Assembly: GCA_018714445.1 (NCBI GenBank)
Contig: DVNK01000050.1
Location: 36,719 to 100,718, forward strand
Length of the DNA: 64,000 bases
Direction of reading: 5' to 3'
Source of the DNA: Candidatus Fimadaptatus faecigallinarum
GTDB taxonomy: Bacteria; Bacillota; Clostridia; Christensenellales; Aristaeellaceae
Shown here: positions 45,727 through 54,092 of the stretch, piece by piece
Layout: each line of letters begins with the position of its first letter
Numbering within the stretch: position 1 is the first letter of the stretch
Position numbers and translations under genes: made by a program
The notes under the pieces: generated by a model
Database searches by the model: none
The model's input: the letters and a program-made list of their open reading frames with translations, nothing else
What the model was told of the DNA's origin: nothing

Positions 45727-46203
45727 ATGCCAATGGCAGGATCGATATGTGGGTTGGACTGTGGGCAGTGTGCGTGGCGTGAGCAGTGCCGCGGTTGCGA
45801 GGCGACTTGTGGCAGACCGTTTGGCGAGGGGTGTATTGCGGCGCGATGCTGTGCGCGGCGCGGACTTGCGCGATGCGCCGAGTGCAGCGAGCGATGCGCG
45901 CTCAAGCGCCGCGCAATCGATGAGTTCAATGCCCTGGGCATACCGGATATGCCCGAGGTGACGGATCTCAACCTGCTCAAGGGCTCGGTCGTAAATATTG
46001 AATACACACTTTCCGGAGGACAGCATGTGAAATTCTGGCGCGACGACGAGATCTATCTGGGCAATCAGCTCGAAAGGTTGAATAGCGACAGGTGCTACGG
46101 CATTGTTGCAAGTGACAATTATCTGCTGGTCTGCGAGTACGAAGCGAGCGGAGCTGATGCGCGCATAGTAGCTTTTAAGCGGCGGGTCAACGCTCAAGGC
46201 TAA
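45727..46203 (+). CDS. DUF3795-like cysteine-rich protein
   Basis: A 158-residue protein with a Cys-rich N-terminal half (ICGLDCGQCAW, CRGCEATC, CIAARCC, CAECSERC) and a plain C-terminal half. The CGLDC start is the DUF3795 signature, a likely metal- or cluster-binding domain of unknown role. GGAGG at 45719-45723 marks the ATG at 45727; the upstream ATG at 45712 would overlap the pyrD stop. Last gene of the pyr cluster. Confidence 0.75.
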   Translation: MPMAGSICGLDCGQCAWREQCRGCEATCGRPFGEGCIAARCCARRGLARCAECSERCALKRRAIDEFNALGIPDMPEVTDLNLLKGSVVNIEYTLSGGQHVKFWRDDEIYLGNQLERLNSDRCYGIVASDNYLLVCEYEASGADARIVAFKRRVNAQG

Positions 46204-46219
46204 TTATAAGTCATGGCCT

Positions 46220-46261
46220 AAATGAGCATGCCGGGCGACGGCATGCTCATTTGTCTTTTTT
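46220..46261 (+). terminator. Terminator of the pyrKD transcript
   Basis: Perfect 13-bp stem AAATGAGCATGCC/GGCATGCTCATTT, then GTCTTTTTT. Confidence 0.9.
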
Positions 46262-46339
46262 GGAGATTTGATGCGCAGGTCGGATGGTGCAGATATTGCT
46301 CAGCTATTGCGCGATTATCCACATTTAATCAGCAAATGA

Positions 46340-46368
46340 TTGACTTAATGATCAAAAAATGGTACAAT
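46340..46368 (+). promoter_or_regulatory. Promoter of the sugar-acid gene cluster
   Basis: TTGACT (46340-46345), 17-base spacer, TACAAT (46363-46368). Confidence 0.8.
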
Positions 46369-46430
46369 GATGTTGCTATAAGGCATAGTAGGCCATTAAC
46401 GATGCTTAAATACGTCGGGAGGGATTAGCT

Positions 46431-47504
46431 ATGGAATTCAAAGAAAATGCCAAATACGCGCTGGTAGTGCCCACATCTATGGGCGTGCGCATAACTCCTC
46501 AGAATCGTCAACCGGTGCACGTATCGCGTCTGTTCACGATGCAGGCGACTAGCGCCGAGTCAAACGTGCTGGGCGTATCGGCGTCGCTGGGTCTGAGGAC
46601 CAAGGTGCTGACGACGTTCGTCAAGGATTCGCCGATAGCGCGCTTCATCAAGGATGACCTGAGCCGCCGCCACATAGAGTATGAAGGCGCCGAGGTCGAT
46701 CAGGGCGGCCCGTGGGGCTATCGCCATCAGTTCAACATAGCCGACTGCGGCTATGGCAAGCGTGGCCCGCGCGTGACCAACGACCGTGCCGGCGAGGTCG
46801 GCCGCACGCTGAACGTGAAGGACTTCGACCTTAAAAAGCTGTTCGGCGAGGATGGCGTAAAGATACTGCATATCTCCGGCCTGATAGCGGCCATGAGCCC
46901 CGAGACCGGCGAGTTCTGCCTGCAGCTGGCTGAGACCGCCAAGCAGTACGGCACCGCGGTGTCGTTCGACCTGAACTACCGCGCGTCGTTCTGGAAGGGC
47001 CGTCAGGAAGAGCTGAGCGCGATATTTGCGCGCATAGCCGGCGCGTCCGACATACTGATAGGCAATGAGGAAGACTTCCAGCTGGCGCTGGGCATACAGG
47101 GCCCCGAATCGGGCGGCAAGGATCTGGCTTCCAAGATAGACAGCTTCAAGGGCATGATAATGAACGTCAAGAAGGCGTATCCGAATGCCAAGGTATTCGC
47201 CAATACGCTGCGTCAGGTCGTGTCGGCCAACGAGCATCTGTGGGGCGCGCTGATGCTGTGCGGCGACGAGTGGCATGTTATCGAGCCGCGCGAGATACAG
47301 GTCTACGACCGCATAGGCGGCGGCGACGGCTTCGTGTCGGGCATGCTGTATGGCTTCATAATGGGCTGGGAGCCCGAGAAGTGCGTGCAGTTCGGCTGGG
47401 CGAGCGGCGCGCTGGTCACGACGCTTGAGACCGACTTCGCCGAGCCCATCGACGAGGAGCAGATCTGGAGCATCTGGGAGGGCAATGCCCGCGTTAAGCG
47501 GTAA
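46431..47504 (+). CDS. PfkB-family sugar kinase, KDG-kinase-like
   Basis: A 357-residue ribokinase-fold kinase. The catalytic Asp299 lies in RIGGGDGF (PfkB DTxGAGD-type motif), with SFDLNYRASFW and IGNEEDF as substrate/ATP elements typical of 2-dehydro-3-deoxygluconokinases. 2-keto-3-deoxygluconate is the likely substrate, from family and from gnd and larA-like neighbours. Confidence 0.83.
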   Translation: MEFKENAKYALVVPTSMGVRITPQNRQPVHVSRLFTMQATSAESNVLGVSASLGLRTKVLTTFVKDSPIARFIKDDLSRRHIEYEGAEVDQGGPWGYRHQFNIADCGYGKRGPRVTNDRAGEVGRTLNVKDFDLKKLFGEDGVKILHISGLIAAMSPETGEFCLQLAETAKQYGTAVSFDLNYRASFWKGRQEELSAIFARIAGASDILIGNEEDFQLALGIQGPESGGKDLASKIDSFKGMIMNVKKAYPNAKVFANTLRQVVSANEHLWGALMLCGDEWHVIEPREIQVYDRIGGGDGFVSGMLYGFIMGWEPEKCVQFGWASGALVTTLETDFAEPIDEEQIWSIWEGNARVKR

Positions 47505-47545
47505 TCAGTGCGCAGCAATTGCGCCGAGTTGTGAGGGCTAATGCA

Positions 47546-48331
47546 ATGGATAAAGGCCAGAACAAGGTCATAATTGTATTGGTCGACGGAATGCGGCCGG
47601 ATGGCATGGTTAATACCGGCCATCCGTTTGTCAGGACGATACGCGAGCGGTTCTCGTATACGCTGAAGGCGCGCACTGTGGAACCGTCGGTGACGCTGCC
47701 ATGTCATATGTCGCTGTTTCACAGTGTGGACCCGGCGCGCCATGGCGTAACGACCAACACATATGTGCCGCAGGTGCGGCCGATAAAGGGCCTGGCCGAG
47801 GCGATAGACGGCGCGGGACTGAGCGCGACGTTCTTCTACACATGGGAGGAACTGCGCGATTTGAGCCGCCCGGACAGCCTGGCGTATAGCGTGCTCGTCA
47901 ATCAGCACAAGCGCTCGGATACCGATACCGAGATAACGCGCATAGCGTTGGATTACATCTGCGCGCATGAGCCTGACTTTGCGTTTATATACCTGGGCGA
48001 GACCGATGAAGTCGGCGGTCATGACGCGGGCTGGATGAGCCCGACTTATGAAAAGAGCGTGTCCAAGGCGCTGGATTGCATCGAGCGCATATTTGAGCAG
48101 ATGCCGCGCGGTTACAGCCTGATAATACTGGCCGACCATGGCGGACACGAGCGCTCGCATGGCACGACGCTGCCCGAGGACATGACGATACCGGTCTGTG
48201 CATTCGGGCCGGAGTTCCTGCCGGGCCACGAGTTTGCGGGTGAGGTCAGCATAAAGGACGTCGCGCCGACGGTGGCAAAGCTGCTGGGCGTCAAGCCGCC
48301 GCGCGAGTGGGAAGGCCGGCCGCTCTATTGA
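47546..48331 (+). CDS. Alkaline phosphatase/nucleotide pyrophosphatase superfamily phosphodiesterase
   Basis: A 261-residue metal-dependent hydrolase: VDGMRPDG metal site, nucleophile Thr in SVTLPCHMSL, DEVGGHD and ADHGGHERSHG metal ligands. Family members hydrolyse phosphodiesters, pyrophosphates or sugar phosphates; substrate unknown. It follows the kinase closely. An earlier start at 47519 is possible but ATG 47546 has the better initiation context. Confidence 0.82.
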   Translation: MDKGQNKVIIVLVDGMRPDGMVNTGHPFVRTIRERFSYTLKARTVEPSVTLPCHMSLFHSVDPARHGVTTNTYVPQVRPIKGLAEAIDGAGLSATFFYTWEELRDLSRPDSLAYSVLVNQHKRSDTDTEITRIALDYICAHEPDFAFIYLGETDEVGGHDAGWMSPTYEKSVSKALDCIERIFEQMPRGYSLIILADHGGHERSHGTTLPEDMTIPVCAFGPEFLPGHEFAGEVSIKDVAPTVAKLLGVKPPREWEGRPLY

Positions 48332-48376
48332 GCGACAAAATATTGATTGAGTAGATAATAAAAGGGGTTGATTTAG

Positions 48377-49825
48377 ATGAACAAGGCAGATATAGGTCTG
48401 ATAGGTCTGGCGGTCATGGGCGAAAACCTGGTGCTCAATATGGAATCCAAGGGCTTTACGGTCGCTGTGTACAACCGCACTACCAGCAAGGTCACCGATT
48501 TCATAGAGGGCCGCGCCAAGGGCAAGAACATAATCGGCACCTACTCGGTAGAAGAGCTGTGCGCGAATCTGTCCAAGCCGCGCAAGGTCATGCTGATGGT
48601 CAAGGCCGGTCAGCCTGTTGACGATTTCATAGAGAAGCTGCTGCCCTACCTTGAGGCGGGCGACATAATCATAGACGGCGGCAACTCGCACTTCCCGGAT
48701 ACCGCGCGGCGTTGCAAGTACGTCGAGAGCAAGGGCCTGCTCTATATCGGCACCGGCGTATCCGGCGGCGAAGAGGGCGCGCTCAACGGTCCGAGCATGA
48801 TGCCGGGCGGCTCGCCTGCGGCATGGCCGATAGTAAAGCCGATACTGCAGTCGATCTGCGCGCATGTGGGCGACGACCCCTGCTGCGACTGGGTCGGCGA
48901 AGGCGGCGCGGGCCACTTCGTCAAGATGGTGCACAACGGCATAGAGTATGGCGACATGCAGCTCATCTGCGAGGCTTATCAGCTGATGCGCGACGTGCTG
49001 GGCATGAATGCCGACGAAATACACGAGGTGTTCGCCGAGTACAATAAGACCGAGCTGGACAGCTATCTGATCGAGATCACGCGCGATATATTCGCCTACA
49101 AGGATACCGACGGCACTCCGATAGTCGACAAGATCCTCGACACCGCAGGTCAGAAGGGCACCGGCAAGTGGACCGGCATAGCCGCGCTGGACGAGGGCAT
49201 ACCGCTTACGCTGATAGGCGAGGCCGTGTTTGCGCGCTGCCTGTCTGCGATGAAGGAGGAGCGCGTCAACGCATCCAAGGTGTTCCCGCATGACAAGCCC
49301 GTGTTTGAAGGCGACCGCAAGGCGTTCATCGAGGACATCCGCAAGGCGCTGTACGCTGCCAAGATCATCTCGTATGCGCAGGGCTATACGCTGATGCGCT
49401 CGGCGGCCAAGACCTACGGCTGGAACCTGAACTATGGCGGCATTGCGCTGATGTGGCGTGGCGGCTGCATAATCCGCTCGGTATTCCTGGGCAAGATCAA
49501 GGAAGCGTTCGACAAGAACCCCGAGCTGAGCAACCTGCTGCTTGATCCGTACTTTGAGCAGACGATAAAGACGCTTGTGCCCGCATGGCGCAATGTGGCG
49601 GCTACGGCTATACGCTGCGGCGTGCCGGTACCGGCTATGTGCTCGGCGCTGAACTACTTCGACGGCTATACGACGGCGAACCTGCCGGCCAATCTGCTGC
49701 AGGCACAGCGCGACTATTTCGGCGCGCATACCTACGAGCGCGTGGACAAGCCGCGGGGCGAGTTCTTCCACACCAACTGGACCGGCCATGGCGGCGACGT
49801 CTCGGCGACCCAGTATGTAGTCTGA
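48377..49825 (+). CDS. gnd: 6-phosphogluconate dehydrogenase (decarboxylating)
   Basis: NADP-linked enzyme of the pentose phosphate pathway making ribulose 5-phosphate. 482 residues (long NADP form): nucleotide loop GLAVMGENLVLNM, GTGVSGGEEGALNGPS, and catalytic GHFVKMVHNGIEYGDMQ with Lys. Ends in a normal C-terminal tail. Own ribosome site GGGGTTG. Confidence 0.96.
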   Translation: MNKADIGLIGLAVMGENLVLNMESKGFTVAVYNRTTSKVTDFIEGRAKGKNIIGTYSVEELCANLSKPRKVMLMVKAGQPVDDFIEKLLPYLEAGDIIIDGGNSHFPDTARRCKYVESKGLLYIGTGVSGGEEGALNGPSMMPGGSPAAWPIVKPILQSICAHVGDDPCCDWVGEGGAGHFVKMVHNGIEYGDMQLICEAYQLMRDVLGMNADEIHEVFAEYNKTELDSYLIEITRDIFAYKDTDGTPIVDKILDTAGQKGTGKWTGIAALDEGIPLTLIGEAVFARCLSAMKEERVNASKVFPHDKPVFEGDRKAFIEDIRKALYAAKIISYAQGYTLMRSAAKTYGWNLNYGGIALMWRGGCIIRSVFLGKIKEAFDKNPELSNLLLDPYFEQTIKTLVPAWRNVAATAIRCGVPVPAMCSALNYFDGYTTANLPANLLQAQRDYFGAHTYERVDKPRGEFFHTNWTGHGGDVSATQYVV

Positions 49826-49881
49826 TGCGAATTATGCCGGTCTGCGCGTGAGTAGATATTTGCGCGCGGCATGATACACAG

Positions 49882-49931
49882 CCGCCCCGGGCGGCGGACG
49901 GTCAACGCCCGCTCCGCCGCGGGGCGGTTTT
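49882..49931 (+). terminator. Strong terminator after gnd
   Basis: Stems CCGCCCC/GGGGCGG and GCGGCGGA/TCCGCCGC separated by a GG bulge, then TTTTG. It falls directly before the larA-like gene. Confidence 0.85.
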
Positions 49932-49953
49932 GATGATATGGAGGTGCATTGAC

Positions 49954-51228
49954 ATGGAGATATTCCTGCGCGAACAGGGCAATGAGGGCCTGAGCCCGGA
50001 GCAGATACGCGAGGCGCTGCTGGAGTCGCTGAAAGGTCGCGAGTACAAGAACGTATTGATACTGCCGCCGGACTTTACGCGGTTCCACTCGAATGCGGGC
50101 TATATAACCAACGTGTATTATCACGTGTTGACCGACATGGGCGCGAATGTTGACATAATGCCTGCGCTGGGCACTCATGAGCCGATGACGCGCGAACAGT
50201 GTGCAAAGATGCTGGGCGACGTGCCGTTTGAGAAGCTGATAGCACATGACTGGCGCCATGATGTCGTCAAGATAGGCGAGGTTCCGGGCGAGTTCATAAG
50301 CTCGATAACCGATGGACTGTGGACCGACTCCATTGAGGTCGAGATAAACAAGCTCGTAATGGACGAAAAGTACGACCTCATCATATCGCCGGGCCAGGTC
50401 GTGCCGCACGAGGTCATAGGCATGGCCAACCACTCAAAGAACCTGTTTGTAGGCGTGGGTGGCGCGGACATGATAAACAAGAGCCACATGGTCGGCGCGG
50501 TGTACGGCATGGAGCGCATGATGGGCAAGGACTTCACGCCGGTGCGGCGCATATTCGACTATGCGCTGGAACACTTCCTGAGCAAGCGTCCGATAATATT
50601 TGTGCTGACTGTCACGACGGCGCCGGGCGGTGTGATACACACCCATGGCCTGTTCATAGGCGACAAGCGCAGCGTGCTCGAAAATGCGATCGAGTTGGCG
50701 CAGCAGCGCAATATCGATTTCGTGGAGCGCGGCATCAAGAAGTGCGTGGTATACCTAGACCCGTCGGAGTTCCGCAGCACATGGCTGGGCAACAAGGCGG
50801 TATATCGCACTCGCATGGCGGTTGCCGACGGCGGCGAGCTGCTTGTGCTTGCGCCTGGTATCGCGCGCTTTGGCGAGGACATGCAAAATGATGCTATAAT
50901 TCGCAAGTATGGCTATTGTGGCCGTCTCAAGGTGCTGGAGCTGTTTAAAGACAAGTCTAACACCGACCTGCAGGAGAACATGGGCGTGGCAGCGCACCTG
51001 ATACACGGCTCGAGCGACGGTCGGTTTACCGTGACGTATGCGGTGCGCGATATATCTCAAGATGAGATACGCTCAGTGCACTTTAACGCCGCCGACTACG
51101 ACGAGACGATTAAGCGCTATGATCCCGAAAAGCTCAGCTATGGCTGGAACACGTTGCCCGACGGCGAGGAGATATACTTCATACCCAATCCGGCGCTGGG
51201 CCTGTGGATTGACCGTAGTCGTTTCTGA
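49954..51228 (+). CDS. LarA-family nickel-dependent racemase/epimerase
   Basis: A 424-residue homologue of lactate racemase, which uses a nickel-pincer nucleotide cofactor tethered to a lysine. His152, Lys162 and His178 match the spacing of His174, Lys184 and His200 of the characterised enzyme, and His75 lies in GTHEPM. The LarA superfamily includes malate, phenyllactate, hydroxyglutarate and D-gluconate-2 epimerases. Next to gnd and a KDG-type kinase, a sugar-acid (gluconate-type) substrate is more likely than lactate; this is inference. LarB, LarC and LarE, which make the cofactor, are not in the window. GGAGG precedes the ATG. Confidence 0.88.
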   Translation: MEIFLREQGNEGLSPEQIREALLESLKGREYKNVLILPPDFTRFHSNAGYITNVYYHVLTDMGANVDIMPALGTHEPMTREQCAKMLGDVPFEKLIAHDWRHDVVKIGEVPGEFISSITDGLWTDSIEVEINKLVMDEKYDLIISPGQVVPHEVIGMANHSKNLFVGVGGADMINKSHMVGAVYGMERMMGKDFTPVRRIFDYALEHFLSKRPIIFVLTVTTAPGGVIHTHGLFIGDKRSVLENAIELAQQRNIDFVERGIKKCVVYLDPSEFRSTWLGNKAVYRTRMAVADGGELLVLAPGIARFGEDMQNDAIIRKYGYCGRLKVLELFKDKSNTDLQENMGVAAHLIHGSSDGRFTVTYAVRDISQDEIRSVHFNAADYDETIKRYDPEKLSYGWNTLPDGEEIYFIPNPALGLWIDRSRF

Positions 51229-51302
51229 GCGGCACGCCAACGTGATAGATTCGCATTGCTATAACTAATATGTGAATGCGCAATACATATAAATACCGAA
51301 TG

Positions 51303-51336
51303 CGGCGGGGCGGCATCGAGCAGCCCCGCCGTTTTT
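51303..51336 (+). terminator. Terminator after the larA-like gene
   Basis: Perfect 9-bp stem CGGCGGGGC/GCCCCGCCG, then TTTTT. Confidence 0.9.
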
Positions 51337-51409
51337 AATAAAAAACGCAATAAATGGCCGAAAATCGCCAAATGCGCCGAAATTTAAAGAAGTAAAGCTG
51401 TTCAGGCAC

Positions 51410-51438
51410 TTGTAAAATGGCATATAGGGTGTTATAAT
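51410..51438 (+). promoter_or_regulatory. mgtE promoter
   Basis: TTGTAA (51410-51415), 17-base spacer, TATAAT (51433-51438). Confidence 0.7.
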
Positions 51439-51444
51439 AAAACC

Positions 51445-51795
51445 GCCCGAAAGGGTAGTAGACATCAAGGAAGTGAGACGCAAGTGGAACCTGTCGGACG
51501 AAGTACGCAAAGCGGTAAACCCCGATCGTGTGCGCGGTGTGCGGGCAGGCGAAGCTGCGTCCTGCCATAAAACCGCATATGCATATACCTGGAGGAGATC
51601 CATTACGTGGATACTCCTGGATGAGCGTGCGCATATCAAATGGCGCCGCTGGCTTTGCTGTGCCTGTTAAAGGCGGCTGTGTCAGCGGTGCGTGAGTTGT
51701 GCCTGTATGGGTGCAGTATGCGCGCGTTGGGTAGTTGCGCGCCGATTCAGGCTTACCGCAGGGCTGTGCGCCAATGAGCGCAAGGCCCTGCTTTT
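51445..51795 (+). promoter_or_regulatory. Long mgtE leader ending in an intrinsic terminator
   Basis: A ~350-base untranslated RNA with several hairpins: GCAGG/CCTGC (51545-51565), AGGAGATCCA/TGGATACTCCT (51593-51618, one bulge), and a final terminator GCAGGGC...GCCCTGC with inner GCGC/GCGC (51758-51791) and TTTT, 45 bases before mgtE. A regulated terminator just ahead of a Mg2+ transporter is the layout of an M-box riboswitch, but I cannot find M-box core sequences (for example its CGTTAGGTGAGGCTCC segment). It contains an in-frame GTG ORF (51473-51673) that I do not believe is a protein. Confidence 0.6.
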
Positions 51796-51839
51796 GTGTG
51801 CTGTCCTCAAAAAACTCAACCAAGAAGGAGGACATGCAG

Positions 51840-53186
51840 ATGAACACCGAAGTAAATTTCGAGGAGCTCCGCGAACTGGTGGAGTCCCGCAACCTGAAGG
51901 CGCTGCGCGCGCGGCTGATAGACATGAACGAAGTCGACGTAGCGCAGTTCCTGGGCGAACTGGAACCCGAGGATGCGCGGCTGATGTTCCGTGCGCTGCC
52001 CAAGCAGATGGCGGCCGACGTATTCTCAAACCTGGACAGCGACCTTCAGCAGGTGATACTGGAGAGCGCGACCGACGGCGAGCTCAAGCAGATAATGGAT
52101 GAATTGTATGTCGACGATGCGGTCGACATGCTCGAAGAGCTGCCTGCCAATGTCGTAAAGCGCGTGCTCAAGAATTCCACGCGCGAGATGCGCGACGTGA
52201 TAAACCAGTACCTGCAATACCCCGAGAATTCGGCAGGCAGCATAATGACGGCCGAGTTCACCGATCTGCGCGCGAGCATGACGGTAGGTGAGGCAATAGC
52301 GCACATACGGCGCACCGGCGAGGATCGGGAGACCATATACACCTGTTATGTCATAGACGGTTCGCGCGTGCTGGAGGGCGTGATAACGGTCAAAGACCTG
52401 CTGCTGGCGGATGACGCGCGGCGCGTCGACGAGCTGATGGAGCGCGACGTCATATCGGTAAACACGCTCGAAGACCAGGAGGAAGTCGCGCGCGTGATGA
52501 GCAAGTACGACCTGCTGTCGCTTCCGGTCGTGGACAACGAGAACCGGCTGGTCGGCGTCATCACGATAGACGATGCGGTGGACGTAATGGAGCAGGAGGC
52601 CACTGAGGACTTTGAGGTCATGGGCGGTATACATCCGTCCGAAAAGACCTACCTCAAGACCAGCGTGCTCGAGATGAGCCGCAACCGCATAGTATGGCTG
52701 TTGGTGCTGATGGTATCGGGCATGATAACCGGCGGCATACTGGGCAAATTCGAGGCGGCGATAAGTGCGATGCCGCTGCTGGTGACGTTTATACCAATGT
52801 TGACTGATACCGGCGGCAACGCGGGCAGCCAGTCCAGCACGATGATTATCCGCGGCCTGGCTACCGGCGATCTTACGATACGCGATTTGCCGCGGGTATT
52901 GTGGAAAGAACTGCGCGTGGCGCTCACAGTAGGCGTGGTGTTGTCAGCGGTCAATCTGGTGTGCGTGGGCGTGCAGTACGGCGACTGGACGGTTGGGATA
53001 GTGGTTGCGATAACCATGCTGTTTACGGTCATCATGGCCAAGGTTGTGGGTGGAGTGCTGCCGCTGCTGGCTAACGCGGTGCACATCGACCCGGCTATAA
53101 TGGCCGCGCCGCTGATAACCACGGTTGTCGACGCCTGTTCGCTTATAATATTCTTTGCGGTGTGCACGGCCATGCTGCCGGTGTGA
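51840..53186 (+). CDS. mgtE: Magnesium transporter MgtE
   Basis: A 448-residue Mg2+ channel: N-terminal superhelical domain, two CBS domains (about 140-265; ITVKDLL and ITIDDAVDVM), a plug helix, and five membrane helices. PMLTDTGGNAGSQSSTMIIRG is the transporter signature. Cytoplasmic Mg2+ closes the pore via the CBS domains. ATG 51840 has the right distance to AAGGAGG; ATG 51834 would be too close. Confidence 0.95.
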   Translation: MNTEVNFEELRELVESRNLKALRARLIDMNEVDVAQFLGELEPEDARLMFRALPKQMAADVFSNLDSDLQQVILESATDGELKQIMDELYVDDAVDMLEELPANVVKRVLKNSTREMRDVINQYLQYPENSAGSIMTAEFTDLRASMTVGEAIAHIRRTGEDRETIYTCYVIDGSRVLEGVITVKDLLLADDARRVDELMERDVISVNTLEDQEEVARVMSKYDLLSLPVVDNENRLVGVITIDDAVDVMEQEATEDFEVMGGIHPSEKTYLKTSVLEMSRNRIVWLLVLMVSGMITGGILGKFEAAISAMPLLVTFIPMLTDTGGNAGSQSSTMIIRGLATGDLTIRDLPRVLWKELRVALTVGVVLSAVNLVCVGVQYGDWTVGIVVAITMLFTVIMAKVVGGVLPLLANAVHIDPAIMAAPLITTVVDACSLIIFFAVCTAMLPV

Positions 53187-53241
53187 GCGCGTGGCGCCAG
53201 GTGGACATACAATTTCAAACGGGTTTGGCGCAATGAAGGAC

Positions 53242-53283
53242 GGCGTCCGCTTATTACAATGTACATGTAATCAAGCGGACGCC
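53242..53283. terminator. Long hairpin between mgtE and comB
   Basis: GGCGTCCGCTT/AAGCGGACGCC with an inner ATTACA/TGTAAT helix. No U-run, but it separates two converging genes. Confidence 0.6.
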
Positions 53284-53297
53284 GCGCTATGTATAGC

Positions 53298-53993
53298 TTA
53301 CTGAACATCGACGCGACGGGTGACGAACAGGCCTGACGCGTCCTTTTCTATGCGAAGTGCGAATGGGAAGCGGTCGTATTGTATGCACATCTCGAAATCC
53401 GCTTCCGGGAATATTTCCTGCGTATCGGGATTAAAGAACTTGCGGCCGCTGGTTTCGCGCAGAGCGGGAGCAAGCGCGGCGATGTCGAGCGGTTCATCAA
53501 GCAGCAAACTGCGTATATAACGCGCACAGAGCACGTCTTCTTCGGTCGATGCAACTCCGTTAGTGCCCATCGCTACCAGCGAGACCTTGTCTGGCGCGCA
53601 TTTGCGGATATAATCCGCGGTGGCACGGGCATTGACCAGCCCTGCCACGAGTATCTCGCTGGCGTGTACGGCGTTGACTACGCCCTGTGTGCCGGCGCTT
53701 GTCGTGTGGATAACCGTGCGGCCTGTAAAGTCGAAACCTTCCGTCTGCGACGGCGAGTTGCCAAAGTCGCAACCTTCGCACTTTTTGCCTTTGCGCTCGC
53801 CTATCAGCACGCAGTCGGGCTGAGCGCGCTTTAGCGCGAATGCCTGCTCAAGGTCGCCTACCGGAATGATCTTGCGTGCGCCGCGTGCATAGATATAGCA
53901 TTCCAGTGAGAATGCGCGGAACACGTCGATTATAACAGTCAAGCCTTCGGCCTGACGCGAACCTTCTATCAGCTCGAATATACTTACGTTCAT
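53298..53993 (-). CDS. 2-phosphosulfolactate phosphatase family protein (ComB-like)
   Basis: A 231-residue protein with IIDVFRAFS, IGERKGKKCEGCDFGNSP, HTTSAGTQGV and VAMGTNG, which mark the ComB family (Mg2+-dependent phosphosulfolactate phosphatase of coenzyme M synthesis). Many Firmicutes without coenzyme M carry a homologue of unknown role. ATG at 53993 follows GGAGG. Confidence 0.85.
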   Translation of the reverse strand: MNVSIFELIEGSRQAEGLTVIIDVFRAFSLECYIYARGARKIIPVGDLEQAFALKRAQPDCVLIGERKGKKCEGCDFGNSPSQTEGFDFTGRTVIHTTSAGTQGVVNAVHASEILVAGLVNARATADYIRKCAPDKVSLVAMGTNGVASTEEDVLCARYIRSLLLDEPLDIAALAPALRETSGRKFFNPDTQEIFPEADFEMCIQYDRFPFALRIEKDASGLFVTRRVDVQ

Positions 53994-54092
53994 ATTAGCC
54001 TCCGCCGGCGCAGATTTGATACCGCGTTGCGCCGGCAATATTATACATCGCTCACGGCTAATTTCAGTGCGGATAGCGTTAAAAATTGTGAA

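Noticed and set aside
51473..51673. GTG-started 66-codon ORF in the mgtE leader
   Set aside because: It spans the leader hairpins and its translation looks random. A role as a leader peptide cannot be excluded but is not supported.
51445..51795. M-box riboswitch
   Set aside because: Layout fits, but none of the conserved M-box core segments could be found by eye; recorded as unclassified instead.
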